Assembly: GCF_025148635.1 (NCBI RefSeq)
Contig: NZ_CP102269.1
Coordinates: 2,976,001-3,040,000 of the forward strand
Direction of reading: 5' to 3'
Origin: Butyricimonas virosa
GTDB taxonomy: Bacteria; Bacteroidota; Bacteroidia; Bacteroidales; Marinifilaceae
Length of the DNA stretch: 64,000 bases
Of this stretch, positions 17,975-26,161 are shown piece after piece. The stretch's first letter is position 1. Each line of letters opens with the position of its first letter. The translations under genes were made by a program, and so were the position numbers. The notes beneath the pieces were generated by a model, which worked only from the letters and a program-made list of their open reading frames with translations, did no database searches and had not been told where the DNA came from.

Positions 17975-18209
17975 AATACCCTTGGTTAAGAAGGTGTATG
18001 TGAGGATCGGCGTTTGTTACAACCGAAGGGTATTCAAGGATAGCCCTTTAATTTTTTTAGAAGAATGCCCCCGGTTAAGAAGGTGTATGTGAGGATCGGC
18101 GTTTGTTACAACCGGGGGGCATTCAAGGATAGCCCTTTAATTTTTTAGAAGAATGCCCCCGGTAAGAGGTGTATGTGGGGATCGGCGTTTGTTATACCGG
18201 GGGGCATTC
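17975..18209. repeat. Three tandem palindromic elements with compensatory changes
   Basis: Three units of about 60 bases (17975-18035, 18063-18124, 18151-18209) separated by a shared AAGGATAGCCCTTTAATTTTTT spacer. Each unit starts GAATrCCCyy and ends with the complementary yyGGGyATTC, forming a long stem. Unit 1 has ATACCCTT opposite AAGGGTAT, while units 2 and 3 have ATGCCCCC opposite GGGGGCAT, so both sides changed together. Unit 3 also changes GGTT/AACC to GGTA/TACC. The loop (GTGTATGTG, GGATCGGCGTTTGTTA) is nearly constant. It may be a small RNA family or a DNA-structure repeat; no protein is encoded. Confidence 0.7.
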
Positions 18210-18243
18210 AGGAATTATTTTTAGCTTGGTTTAGTTATAGCTT

Positions 18244-19314
18244 TTATTTAATTATCTTGTATGTGATTTTGTAATCCACTCGTCTCAATTCCGGGAAGAA
18301 ATGTTTCATCATGTACCTGTAGGGTTTCCCGTTGTTCAAATCCATGAGGCGTTTTTCTCTTCCTTCAAACACGTTATAGTTGTCCATAATCGATAGTACT
18401 TGCTCTTCATTTGGCATTCCGTACAGGAGAATCAATCTCTTTAACCCGATCCAGTCTTCTCCTCGCCAATCCACGTGATAAAGGTTTGCCGGGAATGAAT
18501 ACCTGCAGCGCAAGTAATCTCTTAGCGCTCTTGTGCGATCTCTGGATAACACCTCGTTCTGTGCGTAAGATCCCTCTGGTGATGCGTAGCCGGTGAGGTA
18601 AATTCCCGTGATCTCGTAGTCGGGATTGCTCGTGATGGAATCAAGAATTCCCCTTATTTTGTCCAGTTCCTTCTGATTTCCTCTGAAATCCGGGAGAATA
18701 TGAGTTTGGTTTAGTGGAAAATCCAGGTATGCTGAACCTTCTTTGTAGTATGTGTTTTTTTCGTCTTCTTCTTTCTTGATCGAAACCATCTCTACGATCG
18801 TATCCTCTTGGTTTTCCAACTTGATGGTTTGTGCTAGCATCTTGATGGAAATCAAACGTTTTTCCCCGCCACATTCACAGAAGTTTTCCCGTAAATTCAG
18901 TTTTGCGTCTTTCATCCACGTTTCGTAAGGAATGACCACGTTATAGGCGATTCTTTCCCGGCTCCATTGGTTAACGATGACCGTCGTGTAGATCGGGAAA
19001 GGAGGACGCCCGTGATTGAAAGCCAATGACCGTTGATAGGCTTTTTCCCGTCTTTTCCCGTTAATCACGATTGACGGGAGTTCCTCGGATGCTTTTTCGG
19101 TTTCAACCACCGGGGTCAGGATGAAAGACTGGTTTTTATGTACAGGTAAACCGTTCAAATTCATGTTCATTTCGATATAAACGCTGTCTCCCCGCTGCTC
19201 GAAACGATTTTGTATAATTTTCACCTCTCCCAAATATACTTCCTGAGCTTTGAGTTCCGTGAAGAACACTCCGGCTGTCAACAAGAATATGGTATATATA
19301 AACGCTCTTTTCAT
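18244..19314 (-). CDS. DUF3868/OmpA-like outer-membrane protein
   Basis: 356 residues with a signal peptide (ending LKAQE), a beta-rich N-terminal half resembling DUF3868 proteins (VNQWSRERIAYNVVIPYE), and a C-terminal OmpA-like fold (ITGIYLTGYASPEGSYAQNEVLSRDRTRALRDYL is its core region, about residues 240-275). Such proteins occur with DUF3575 proteins in Bacteroidales fimbrial (Mfa/Fim-type) loci. Here the partner lies directly upstream, 8 bases away, but no fimbrillin gene is visible. It may be a detached part of a fimbrial locus. Confidence 0.7.
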   Translation of the reverse strand: MKRAFIYTIFLLTAGVFFTELKAQEVYLGEVKIIQNRFEQRGDSVYIEMNMNLNGLPVHKNQSFILTPVVETEKASEELPSIVINGKRREKAYQRSLAFNHGRPPFPIYTTVIVNQWSRERIAYNVVIPYETWMKDAKLNLRENFCECGGEKRLISIKMLAQTIKLENQEDTIVEMVSIKKEEDEKNTYYKEGSAYLDFPLNQTHILPDFRGNQKELDKIRGILDSITSNPDYEITGIYLTGYASPEGSYAQNEVLSRDRTRALRDYLRCRYSFPANLYHVDWRGEDWIGLKRLILLYGMPNEEQVLSIMDNYNVFEGREKRLMDLNNGKPYRYMMKHFFPELRRVDYKITYKIIK

Positions 19315-19322
19315 CACCTTAC

Positions 19323-19907
19323 TTACTTTATAATATATATAAAATTGATCCCTACTTTCGTGGGGCCGATATAATCTTTCGTCCCCTTTTTAATATACGG
19401 TCCACGGGTTTGGTATTCATATTTGTCATATTCGATTCGTGCATAGCCTACCCCGATCGTGGTTTCCAGGTTCCATCGCTTCCCGATAATCCATTGGTGC
19501 CCGTATGCGATACCGGCCCCGTAAAGGGTCCCCTCGTAACGGTATTTTCTTAATCCAAGCATCTTGATCCCGCCCATGTTAAACTCGCCGTAAAAAGCGT
19601 GTAATCCCCAGAAATGGCCATTGAAGCGTTCGCAGGTCCAGTAGCGAAACTCCGGTTGTACCAACCAATGCTTTATTTTTTTGTTATCTCCAAAACTCCA
19701 GGGGTTATAAGTTCCTAGTAAATCTATCGTTGTGTTTTTACCCAGTCCGATTTCTGCCCCGATGTTAATCGTGGTTGTCAACCAGTAAAGAGTGTTGGTT
19801 TTCATTCCTAGTAGAGGTGCGTTGTAAAACTCTTTTTCTTGTCCGTGAGACCTGCCAATCACCATAAATAGAATCAGACCTGCTACGATTATTACTTTCC
19901 TCATCAT
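19323..19907 (-). CDS. DUF3575-type outer-membrane protein
   Basis: 194 residues. A signal peptide (VIIVAGLILFMVIGRSHGQ) precedes a small beta-barrel-like protein with aromatic-ended strands (LLGTYNPWSFGDNKKIKHW; FWGLHAFYGEFNMGG), the DUF3575 pattern. It is probably co-transcribed with the DUF3868-type gene. DUF3575 genes sit at the head of fimbriae clusters in Bacteroidales; direct function is unknown. Confidence 0.75.
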   Translation of the reverse strand: MMRKVIIVAGLILFMVIGRSHGQEKEFYNAPLLGMKTNTLYWLTTTINIGAEIGLGKNTTIDLLGTYNPWSFGDNKKIKHWLVQPEFRYWTCERFNGHFWGLHAFYGEFNMGGIKMLGLRKYRYEGTLYGAGIAYGHQWIIGKRWNLETTIGVGYARIEYDKYEYQTRGPYIKKGTKDYIGPTKVGINFIYIIK

Positions 19908-20052
19908 ATCCCTGCTTGCTTTGTTTTTTTGTTATTACAAAAGTATCAGATGAAACGTTTGGATTGGTGACCATAAAGGTGTATTTTCGGAGTAAATCTT
20001 TTCTAATGAAGGAATTACATTTTTGTTTTGACTTGTTTTCCGAGATTTTTAT

Positions 20053-20060
20053 TAAATTTG
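20053..20060 (+). promoter_or_regulatory. Putative -7 box upstream of the HTH regulator
   Basis: TAAATTTG, a TAnnTTTG match, with TTTTG at 20026-20030 near the -33 position. It lies 87 bases before the ATG at 20147. Confidence 0.4.
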
Positions 20061-20146
20061 TGAGATATTTATTTCGTATTTCGCAACAGAAATAAATAAA
20101 GACTCGTATAATAAATCAAATAGTTGTATTAATCAAAATTCAAATC

Positions 20147-21115
20147 ATGACAACTTATAATTACAATAGCGAGTTAATCAAAGCTATGAATGAAAAATTA
20201 CCAAATGGTACTAATTTGGCGAATACGCTAATAGATATGTTATATTTAGGGAAAGAAGCCGTGTATCGTAGATTACGAGGGGAAGTGCCCTTCACGTTGG
20301 CAGAGGCTGCCATGATCTCCCAAAAAATGGGAGTATCGCTGGACAAACTGGCCGGGACGAATGTGTATTCAAATGCTATATTTGATCTGAACATTATACG
20401 TCAGACCGATCCATTGGAGACCTATTATTCTATCGTGGACAATTACGTGAAGATTTTCAGGGATTTGAACCATGATCCGTCATCGGAACTTTGTACTTCC
20501 TCGAACATGATTCCCCAGACTTTTTATTTAAAGTATGAGCTCTTGTCTAAATTCAGAATGTTCAAGTGGATATATCAGTTTGAAAAGATTGATATAGAGA
20601 AGCATTTCGAGGACATCGAAATCGTGGACAAATTGCTGGAAAAACAGCGGGAGTTCGTGCGAGAGTCTCAGGAGTTCCAGCACACGGAATATATATGGGA
20701 TAATAAATTGTTCATTTACCTGATCAATGACATCAAGTATTTTGCCAGCGTACACCTGATCTCTCAAGAATATGTTCAGAAATTGAAAAAGGAATTGCTC
20801 CAGTTACTTAATGAGCTGGAAGAGATTGCCACGAGAGGGACGTTCAAAACGGGACGGGAGGTTTGTATATATATATCTAATATAAACTTCGAGGCCACCT
20901 ATAGTTATATCGCCTCTTCTGCTTACCATATCAGTTTGGTACGGGTTTTTGCGATCAATTCTTTTGCAACGCGTGACGAGCAAGTTTTTAATAGTGTGAA
21001 AGAATGGATTCATTCGTTGAAGAAGTTTTCCACGTTAATATCCCAGAGTGGAGAGATGCAACGTATTAAGTTCTTTAAAACGCAACGAGAAATCGTCGAG
21101 GGATTGTGTATTTAA
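20147..21115 (+). CDS. Helix-turn-helix regulator with long C-terminal helical domain
   Basis: 322 residues. Residues 20-70 read as a Cro/CI-like helix-turn-helix (GKEAVYRRLRGEVPFTLAEA, then ISQKMGVSLDKLAG). The remainder is helical, without an enzyme motif, and may be a sensor or TPR-like oligomerisation domain. It is divergent from the DUF3575/DUF3868 pair, so it may regulate that pair, as HTH proteins beside fimbrial operons do. The effector is unknown. Confidence 0.6.
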   Translation: MTTYNYNSELIKAMNEKLPNGTNLANTLIDMLYLGKEAVYRRLRGEVPFTLAEAAMISQKMGVSLDKLAGTNVYSNAIFDLNIIRQTDPLETYYSIVDNYVKIFRDLNHDPSSELCTSSNMIPQTFYLKYELLSKFRMFKWIYQFEKIDIEKHFEDIEIVDKLLEKQREFVRESQEFQHTEYIWDNKLFIYLINDIKYFASVHLISQEYVQKLKKELLQLLNELEEIATRGTFKTGREVCIYISNINFEATYSYIASSAYHISLVRVFAINSFATRDEQVFNSVKEWIHSLKKFSTLISQSGEMQRIKFFKTQREIVEGLCI

Positions 21116-21386
21116 GCTGGTGCAATTTTTGAAAATGTATTTTTGTTATCGTTTCGATTAGTGAAATAATGGTCGGGAATTAGAATTGTTTGTTGCACAA
21201 AATAAATTAAAATGTAAAACATAGTACGATATTAGAAAGTTAGTATATAGTTGATACCCTGAATGTAGCACAGAATTGTGAAGAATATACTTCATATTTG
21301 TACTGTTGAGTGAGCGAGATGCCACTTGTATAGTATGAATTTTAAACGTGCGAATCAATGGGACAAAAATACAATTAGAATTCGAG

Positions 21387-21416
21387 CCGCATCTGGTGAT
21401 TATTCACCGGGTGCGG
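21387..21416 (+). promoter_or_regulatory. Stem-loop in the leader region of the HU gene
   Basis: CCGCATCTGGTGA pairs with TCACCGGGTGCGG (two wobble pairs) around a 4-base loop, 51 bases before the HU ATG. It could be an attenuator-like leader or the terminator of an upstream transcript; there is no long T-run. The rest of 21116-21467 (352 bases) holds no gene that I can support. Confidence 0.45.
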
Positions 21417-21467
21417 TTTCGTGATATGTGGCAATAAACTCTATTTATTAATTTAAAACCATTTACA

Positions 21468-21719
21468 ATGAACAAACGAGAATTAATTGAAAAAGTAGCT
21501 GAAAAAAACGGAACCAGTAAGGTTGAAGCGGCTAAAGCTGTAAACGCTGTGATCGGGGCCATGGCTGAAACGTTGAAAAAAGGTGAAAAAATATCCTTGT
21601 TGGAACTGGGGTCTTTCGCCATCAGAGAACGTAAGGAACGCAACGGTTATAACCCGAATAGCAAGGAAAACATGGTGATTCCGGCTAAGAAAGTAGTTAA
21701 GTTTTCTATAGGAAAGTAA
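21468..21719 (+). CDS. HU-family DNA-binding protein
   Basis: 83 residues, slightly shorter than the usual 90. MNKRELIEKVAEKNGTSKVEA, then the GSFAIRERKERNGYNPNS arm and MVIPAKKVVKFSIGK, fit HU/IHF proteins that bend DNA. It is the last gene whose codon use looks like the host. The integrase gene begins 190 bases later, so this may be the host gene beside the attachment site. Confidence 0.9.
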   Translation: MNKRELIEKVAEKNGTSKVEAAKAVNAVIGAMAETLKKGEKISLLELGSFAIRERKERNGYNPNSKENMVIPAKKVVKFSIGK

Positions 21720-21749
21720 AGTAAGTAAAACGGAAAGCAAAAGGCATAC

Positions 21750-21846
21750 AAAACGGGTGTAATCAATGATAGATAACAGTTAATCAATCAATGTTTTACA
21801 TACCATATAAACCGATATAAAATTTTTCTCTGATTATACCCGTTTT
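21750..21846. repeat. Long-range inverted repeat between HU and integrase
   Basis: 16-base arms AAAACGGGTGTAATCA (21750-21765) and TGATTATACCCGTTTT (21831-21846), complementary with one G-T wobble, separated by 65 bases. A T-rich tract follows, so it may terminate HU transcription. It also sits where the left attachment junction is expected. The arms carry GTAATCA/TGATTA, resembling half of the phage operator described at 37158-37209. Confidence 0.55.
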
Positions 21847-21908
21847 ATTATTTTTTTGTTGTTATTTTGTTGCTCGTATCGAAAACAGCAACAAAAGCAA
21901 CAAAAATT

Positions 21909-23075
21909 ATGGGAAAATCGAAAGAACCGATAAGGCTCAGACAGAGAAAGACCGCTTCGGGGAATATCACGTTATACCTCGACATCTACCTGAACGGGAA
22001 AAGGTCTTATGAATACTTGAAACTCTATCTTATCCCTGAAGCGAACAGAAAGGATAAGGAGAAGAACCGTCAGACGCTTCAACTCGCCGAGGCGATAAAA
22101 GCCAAGCGGGTTGTTGAACTTCAAAACGGAGAATACGGTTTTAACGCCGCCTACAAACTTGAAACGAACTTTCTTGACTATTACCGGGCTATGTGCGAGA
22201 AACGTCACGGCAACCCCGAGAGCCGGGGAAACTGGGGTAATTGGTATAGCTGCCTCAAACACCTTGAACGGTATTGCAAGCCTAACACCACATTCAAGGA
22301 CATAACACCTGAATGGATAATCGGTTTTCGTGAACACCTTGACAAGAACGCCCGTTGCAGAGACAAACGGAAGATTATCACAACGGAAGAAGTGACAAAG
22401 CCGCTTTCACAAAACAGCAAGGTCAGTTACTTCAACAAACTCCGTGCCTGTATCAACCAAGCATTTGAAGACAGGATAATACCGCATAACCCACTTCGTG
22501 GCATTGAGGGTTTCAAACAAGCTGAAACGGAAAGAAGTTATCTGACATTGGAAGAAGTCAAGGCTATGGCTGCTGCCCATTGCAAATACCCAGCCTTGAA
22601 AAATGCGTTCATGTTCTCATGCCTGACAGGTCTTCGCAAATCAGACATTGAGAAACTCCGTTGGCGTGAAGTTCAGCAGCAAGGAGACTTTACCCGGATA
22701 ATCTTCAAACAGAAGAAGACGGGCGGGCAAGAATACCTTGACATCAATAAACAAGCGGTTCAATACATGGGGATTCGCCGTGAACCTGATGACCGGGTTT
22801 TTGTCGGTTTCAAATACAGTGCCTATTTGATAGCTGAGTTAAGAATGTGGGCAAACAGGGCGGGAATAACAAAAGACATCACGTTCCATTCAGGGCGGCA
22901 CACATTCGCTGTCCTAATGCTTGACCTCGGCGCAGACATTTACACAGTTCAGAAACTTCTCGGGCACAAGGAGCTTTCTACAACACAGATTTATGCGAAA
23001 ATCCTTGATAAGAAAAAGCAGGAGGCGGTTGCGATGATACCCGATATTTTCGGGGCTGATGACAACAAGGAATAA
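21909..23075 (+). CDS. int: Tyrosine recombinase (phage integrase)
   Basis: 388 residues from the ATG at 21909 (MGKSKEPIRLRQRK). An N-terminal arm-binding domain (YLDIYLNGKRSYEYLKL) and core-binding domain precede the catalytic domain. Active-site residues are visible: Arg in LTGLRKSDI, His-x-x-Arg in HSGRHTF, His in LLGHKEL and the tyrosine nucleophile in TTQIYAKI. This Bacteroidales phage and conjugative-element type inserts and excises the element. It marks the left end of the prophage. Confidence 0.95.
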   Translation: MGKSKEPIRLRQRKTASGNITLYLDIYLNGKRSYEYLKLYLIPEANRKDKEKNRQTLQLAEAIKAKRVVELQNGEYGFNAAYKLETNFLDYYRAMCEKRHGNPESRGNWGNWYSCLKHLERYCKPNTTFKDITPEWIIGFREHLDKNARCRDKRKIITTEEVTKPLSQNSKVSYFNKLRACINQAFEDRIIPHNPLRGIEGFKQAETERSYLTLEEVKAMAAAHCKYPALKNAFMFSCLTGLRKSDIEKLRWREVQQQGDFTRIIFKQKKTGGQEYLDINKQAVQYMGIRREPDDRVFVGFKYSAYLIAELRMWANRAGITKDITFHSGRHTFAVLMLDLGADIYTVQKLLGHKELSTTQIYAKILDKKKQEAVAMIPDIFGADDNKE

Positions 23076-23089
23076 GAGACGGGGCAGCC

Positions 23090-23362
23090 TCATGGCTTTG
23101 CCCCTGTCCTCGTTTCATAGAAGTCTCCCTCGCCCGTCAGAAGCCAGCGTGCGGAAACCTTGTATTCTTTCACTATATAAGTCAACCAAGCGGGTTGAAA
23201 AATGTCACTCGCCAAGTTCTTTTCAAGTTTGTTCAAATTCCAGCGATTTATATCAAACTCACGGGTAAAAGTCTGTTTACCTCTTATTTTCCCATCATCT
23301 TTCAAGCGGTAAAGAGCCTCAAAAAAACGGCGTACTATCTTTTGGCTGTCTTCTGTCTGCAT
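23090..23362 (-). CDS. Small Xre-like phage regulator (third of three)
   Basis: 90 residues. It shares the pattern WLLTGEGDF near its C-terminus with the two upstream minus-strand genes (WFLTGQGEM, WLQSGEGEM), typical of short phage Cro/CI-type repressors. The helix-turn-helix itself is weak (FDINRWNLNKLEKN). Its start overlaps the previous gene by 28 bases, suggesting translational coupling. Convergent with int. Confidence 0.55.
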   Translation of the reverse strand: MQTEDSQKIVRRFFEALYRLKDDGKIRGKQTFTREFDINRWNLNKLEKNLASDIFQPAWLTYIVKEYKVSARWLLTGEGDFYETRTGAKP

Positions 23363-23817
23363 AATTCATCTGATTTTGCGGCTGCGGTTGCAAATTTGAC
23401 GTTAATTTCTCTCTCCCGGACATTAAGGCGTTCCCTCCATGATTGAATCGTGTCGGGGCTGAAATCGGCTTTCTCCCCCTCTCTGACCTGACGTTCAAAC
23501 ATGCGAAGTTCATCGGGTGTCATAACGGGAATGAAGCGTTCAAGTTCCATGACCTGATAAACGTGTTCAAGGGCTTCACGGCGCAAGTCCGCTTGTTTCT
23601 CATCACTCAGCATTTCCCCCTGCCCCGTCAAGAACCAACGGGCGTTTATCTCGGGCAAAGCCTCAATGATTGAGACTACGGGTTGCAACCCGAAATCAAC
23701 GCCTTTCAGAAGTTTAGACAGATATTGCGGCGACCAATTCAAAAGGGCTGCAAAGGCGGTCTGTCTCCCGCCAGTCTTATACTTTATAATATCTTGAAGT
23801 CTTCTATTCATATCCAT
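23335..23817 (-). CDS. Xre-family phage repressor (second of three)
   Basis: 160 residues from the ATG at 23817 (MDMNRRLQDIIKY); an upstream in-frame start adds eleven residues. Helix-turn-helix at about residues 13-45 (GGRQTAFAALLNWSPQYLSKLLKG), then the WFLTGQGEML motif and a helical C-terminal part (ELERFIPVMTPDELRMFERQ). Probable phage regulator controlling lysogeny. Partners are the flanking homologous genes. Confidence 0.75.
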   Translation of the reverse strand: MDMNRRLQDIIKYKTGGRQTAFAALLNWSPQYLSKLLKGVDFGLQPVVSIIEALPEINARWFLTGQGEMLSDEKQADLRREALEHVYQVMELERFIPVMTPDELRMFERQVREGEKADFSPDTIQSWRERLNVREREINVKFATAAAKSDELCRQKTAKR

Positions 23818-23853
23818 ATTTAGGTATTTTGAAAACACTTTTCCCGACAACCG

Positions 23854-24282
23854 CTATACGGCAACGGCAGAGCTTGCATTCCCTTCCCGGCGGGCATTGA
23901 TTTTTTTGTTCTCCTGAATCTGTTCTTTCAGCATTTCCATTAATTCATCTATTTGTTTGTCACGGGCTGAAAGGCTTTCCGCTTGCTGCTTGATAATTTC
24001 CCAAACATCTTTAGGAACAGCCACCCCGCTGTCTTCACTGTTCAGATTATTAGAAAGGAACATTTCTCCCTCGCCTGATTGAAGCCAAACAAAGTTTATA
24101 TTTTCATCAAGGGAACAAATTCGCTTCATAAACTTCTCGGAAAGAGGCACTTTACCCGTAACAATCTGAGAGAAAGAAGACTTTGTATATCCCAGAGTTT
24201 CAGCCAAAGCCCTTTCATTTTCCGCTATTTCCTTGAAAATAAGCCAGTTTATAACTTTTTTCAATCGTCTAAGATGTTCCAT
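23854..24282 (-). CDS. Xre-family phage repressor (first of three)
   Basis: 142 residues. N-terminal helix-turn-helix (RALAETLGYTKSSFSQIVTG), the WLQSGEGEM motif, then a coiled-coil tail (LSARDKQIDELMEMLKEQIQ) that could dimerise. It is the first gene of the leftward immunity operon and faces the rightward early operon across a 158-base region with palindromes, so it is the best candidate for the main lysogeny repressor. Confidence 0.8.
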   Translation of the reverse strand: MEHLRRLKKVINWLIFKEIAENERALAETLGYTKSSFSQIVTGKVPLSEKFMKRICSLDENINFVWLQSGEGEMFLSNNLNSEDSGVAVPKDVWEIIKQQAESLSARDKQIDELMEMLKEQIQENKKINARREGNASSAVAV

Positions 24283-24300
24283 TAGTAAATATAATTATTG

Positions 24301-24317
24301 TTAAATTATAAATTTAA
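24301..24317. promoter_or_regulatory. AT-rich palindrome in the divergent control region
   Basis: TTAAATT-ATA-AATTTAA, perfect 7+3+7 palindrome, 19 bases upstream of the first repressor gene. It could be an operator, though AT-richness raises the chance of coincidence. Confidence 0.35.
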
Positions 24318-24351
24318 TTTCGATTTATTCTTTCAAAATAATTACTTTGTT

Positions 24352-24381
24352 TATATTTGCACCGTCATACAATTTTGTATG
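24352..24381 (+). promoter_or_regulatory. Early promoter -7 box with overlapping palindromic operator
   Basis: TATATTTG at 24352-24359 fits TAnnTTTG. Seven bases later lies a perfect palindrome CATACAA-TT-TTGTATG (24366-24381), at the expected transcription start. A repressor bound there would block the rightward early operon. Its sequence differs from the 19-bp operator found elsewhere in the phage. Confidence 0.6.
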
Positions 24382-24440
24382 CGGACAAATATACGAAATA
24401 ATAAATAAAATCGGAATAAACTGATAAGTAAATTTTTGAT

Positions 24441-24980
24441 ATGGAAAGAATTACGGACAAACTCAAAAAACTTCTCGCTCTCGCAGAACGGGGATGCGGT
24501 GGGGAGGCAGAGAACGCCCGCCGTCTTCTTGAAGAACACCTGAGAAAATACGGTATGACGCTTGAAGACATCTGCGAAAACAAGACTTCACGCAGGACAT
24601 TCAAGTATAGGAACAAAGAAGAACGCACGATTATCATTCAAGTCTTTCTATCGGTTCTTGGCAGCAAGAGTGAAGCATTTAAGGGGGCAACTTACAATGC
24701 TTCAAAGAAGACAATCTACATAGACCTGACAGACTTGGAATATGCCGAAATATCCGACATGGTTGCGTTCTTCAAGTCTCAGTTCAACAAAGAGAAAAAA
24801 CGTCTGATGAAAGACATTCTCTATGCCTTCGTCAAAAAACACAACATCTTTGACTGCACCCCTAATGATGATGACGAGGCAAGCAACAAGGAAATAGACC
24901 TTGAAGAACTCATGCGCATTTTATCCCTATCAAATGGTATGGAAGACGTGACATACAGAAAAGCAATTTCAAACAAATGA
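24441..24980 (+). CDS. DUF2786-type phage protein
   Basis: 179 residues, first gene of the early operon. The N-terminal 50 residues (DKLKKLLALAERGCGGEAEN, then HLRKYGMTLEDI) match the DUF2786 pattern seen in phage and plasmid proteins. The middle is an alpha/beta part and the tail is acidic. Function unknown. Confidence 0.6.
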   Translation: MERITDKLKKLLALAERGCGGEAENARRLLEEHLRKYGMTLEDICENKTSRRTFKYRNKEERTIIIQVFLSVLGSKSEAFKGATYNASKKTIYIDLTDLEYAEISDMVAFFKSQFNKEKKRLMKDILYAFVKKHNIFDCTPNDDDEASNKEIDLEELMRILSLSNGMEDVTYRKAISNK

Positions 24981-24984
24981 CGAT

Positions 24985-25218
24985 ATGGAAACAATGATTT
25001 TTAAGACACCCTGCCAAACAGAACGGGAAGCCCGTGACTTGGCTATTTATAACGAGTATAACGCCCTGATTGCCGTTGAGGGACAGAGCAAGACGCTCGT
25101 AACGGAACACCTGATGAAGAAATACAACATACACAGCGCAGGAACTATTTACTTGATTCGCCGCCGTGTGGAGAAGAAATTGGAAGCGCAGAAAGGGGGT
25201 ATAAATGGCACTAAGTAA
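24985..25218 (+). CDS. Small phage protein, unknown
   Basis: 77 residues, helical. LVTEHLMKKYNIHSAGTIYLIRRRVEK could form a helix-turn-helix, so DNA binding is possible but unproven. It overlaps the next gene by 14 bases. Confidence 0.55.
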   Translation: METMIFKTPCQTEREARDLAIYNEYNALIAVEGQSKTLVTEHLMKKYNIHSAGTIYLIRRRVEKKLEAQKGGINGTK

Positions 25219-25609
25219 AGAGGCGCAAAAAATCAAGACCGAGTACAATAAAAAGTACATGGAAAGATATTGGGAGCGCAAAGCTGAAAAGAGAAAAAAC
25301 GAGACCAAAGCGGCGGCAGAAAAGTCAAAGACTGTGACAACAAAAAGAACGACAAAAACTGTGAGTACCGTTACAGTCAAAGAAACAGAACTTTTTGAAT
25401 GGCTTTTCCCCGAACCGCACGTCACGGAGGTTACAGTCTCCCGGAACGGACAGTCTGATGCACAGTATATCAAAGCCCTTGAAACGGCTAACAAGACCAT
25501 AAACACGGAAAACGCCCGTCTTCAAAAGCTCTTGATTAAATATCAAGACATCGTTAGAACGGGATTGAAAGCGATAATGTTTGACATCGAAAACTGTAAA
25601 TCATTATGA
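25205..25609 (+). CDS. Phage protein with basic and coiled-coil regions, unknown
   Basis: 134 residues. A very Lys/Glu/Arg-rich N-terminus (KYMERYWERKAEKRKNETKA), a Thr/Val-rich middle, and a helical tail (LETANKTINTENARLQKLLIKY). Overlaps its neighbours by a few bases on both sides. No family recognised. Confidence 0.55.
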   Translation: MALSKEAQKIKTEYNKKYMERYWERKAEKRKNETKAAAEKSKTVTTKRTTKTVSTVTVKETELFEWLFPEPHVTEVTVSRNGQSDAQYIKALETANKTINTENARLQKLLIKYQDIVRTGLKAIMFDIENCKSL

Positions 25610-25833
25610 AAAAGAAAATTATTCAATGGGGACTGATGACCGTTCTCGGTCTTTGGGGAATGGTTTCATTCATGGTTCTCGCAGGAGAAGAAGCCCCCGA
25701 GGTGTGTATGACATTGGGCGATTTTTTTCTGATTAAAGCCCTTGCGATAACAAGTTTTGCAGGTTGTATTCTATGCGGGAAATGGCTCTCAAAAAAGGGT
25801 CTTTTACCGGAAATAAACATACAGGAGGATTGA
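25606..25833 (+). CDS. Small two-helix membrane protein of the phage
   Basis: 75 residues with two hydrophobic helices (IQWGLMTVLGLWGMVSFMVL and FFLIKALAITSFAGCILCG). The start overlaps the previous stop (ATGA). Early phage membrane proteins can affect superinfection, but no function can be assigned. Confidence 0.55.
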   Translation: MKKKIIQWGLMTVLGLWGMVSFMVLAGEEAPEVCMTLGDFFLIKALAITSFAGCILCGKWLSKKGLLPEINIQED

Positions 25834-25835
25834 AT

Positions 25836-26126
25836 ATGGAAATCACTTTGGAACAACTCAACGAAAAGATAGACAACCTTTCACGGTTGACGCTTATCAG
25901 TTCAAAAACGGTTCTTGACTTTGAAGAAACGATTCTGTTCACGGGATTGAGCAAAGGACACCTTTACCGCCTGACAAGCAACCGACAAATACCATACTTC
26001 AAGAAAAACCGCAAACTATATTTCAAGAAGTCTGAATTGGAAGAATGGATGCTTGAACGGCGCATACCGACAGAAGAAGAAATTCAAAGTCAGGCTACAA
26101 CATATTTAGCAACCCATAAAATTTAA
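25836..26126 (+). CDS. Excisionase-like helix-turn-helix protein
   Basis: 96 residues from the ATG at 25836, which has a strong AGGAGG 8 bases upstream. A helical lead is followed by a winged-helix (MerR-like/excisionase) domain: ETILFTGLSKGHLYRLTSNR, then IPYFKKNRKLYFKKSELEEW. These Bacteroidales DNA-binding proteins act as excisionases or regulators. The location in the early operon of an integrase-bearing phage fits an excision factor. Confidence 0.75.
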   Translation: MEITLEQLNEKIDNLSRLTLISSKTVLDFEETILFTGLSKGHLYRLTSNRQIPYFKKNRKLYFKKSELEEWMLERRIPTEEEIQSQATTYLATHKI

Positions 26127-26161
26127 ATCAATCATTTTATTAACAATCAAATTTCATCATT

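Noticed and set aside
17975..18209. CRISPR array
   Set aside because: Only three units, with near-constant loops and long palindromes and no unique spacers; no cas genes in the window.
21468..21719. HU gene as part of the phage
   Set aside because: Base and codon use resemble the left flank, and it precedes the T-rich inverted repeat and integrase; kept as a host gene, though not proven.
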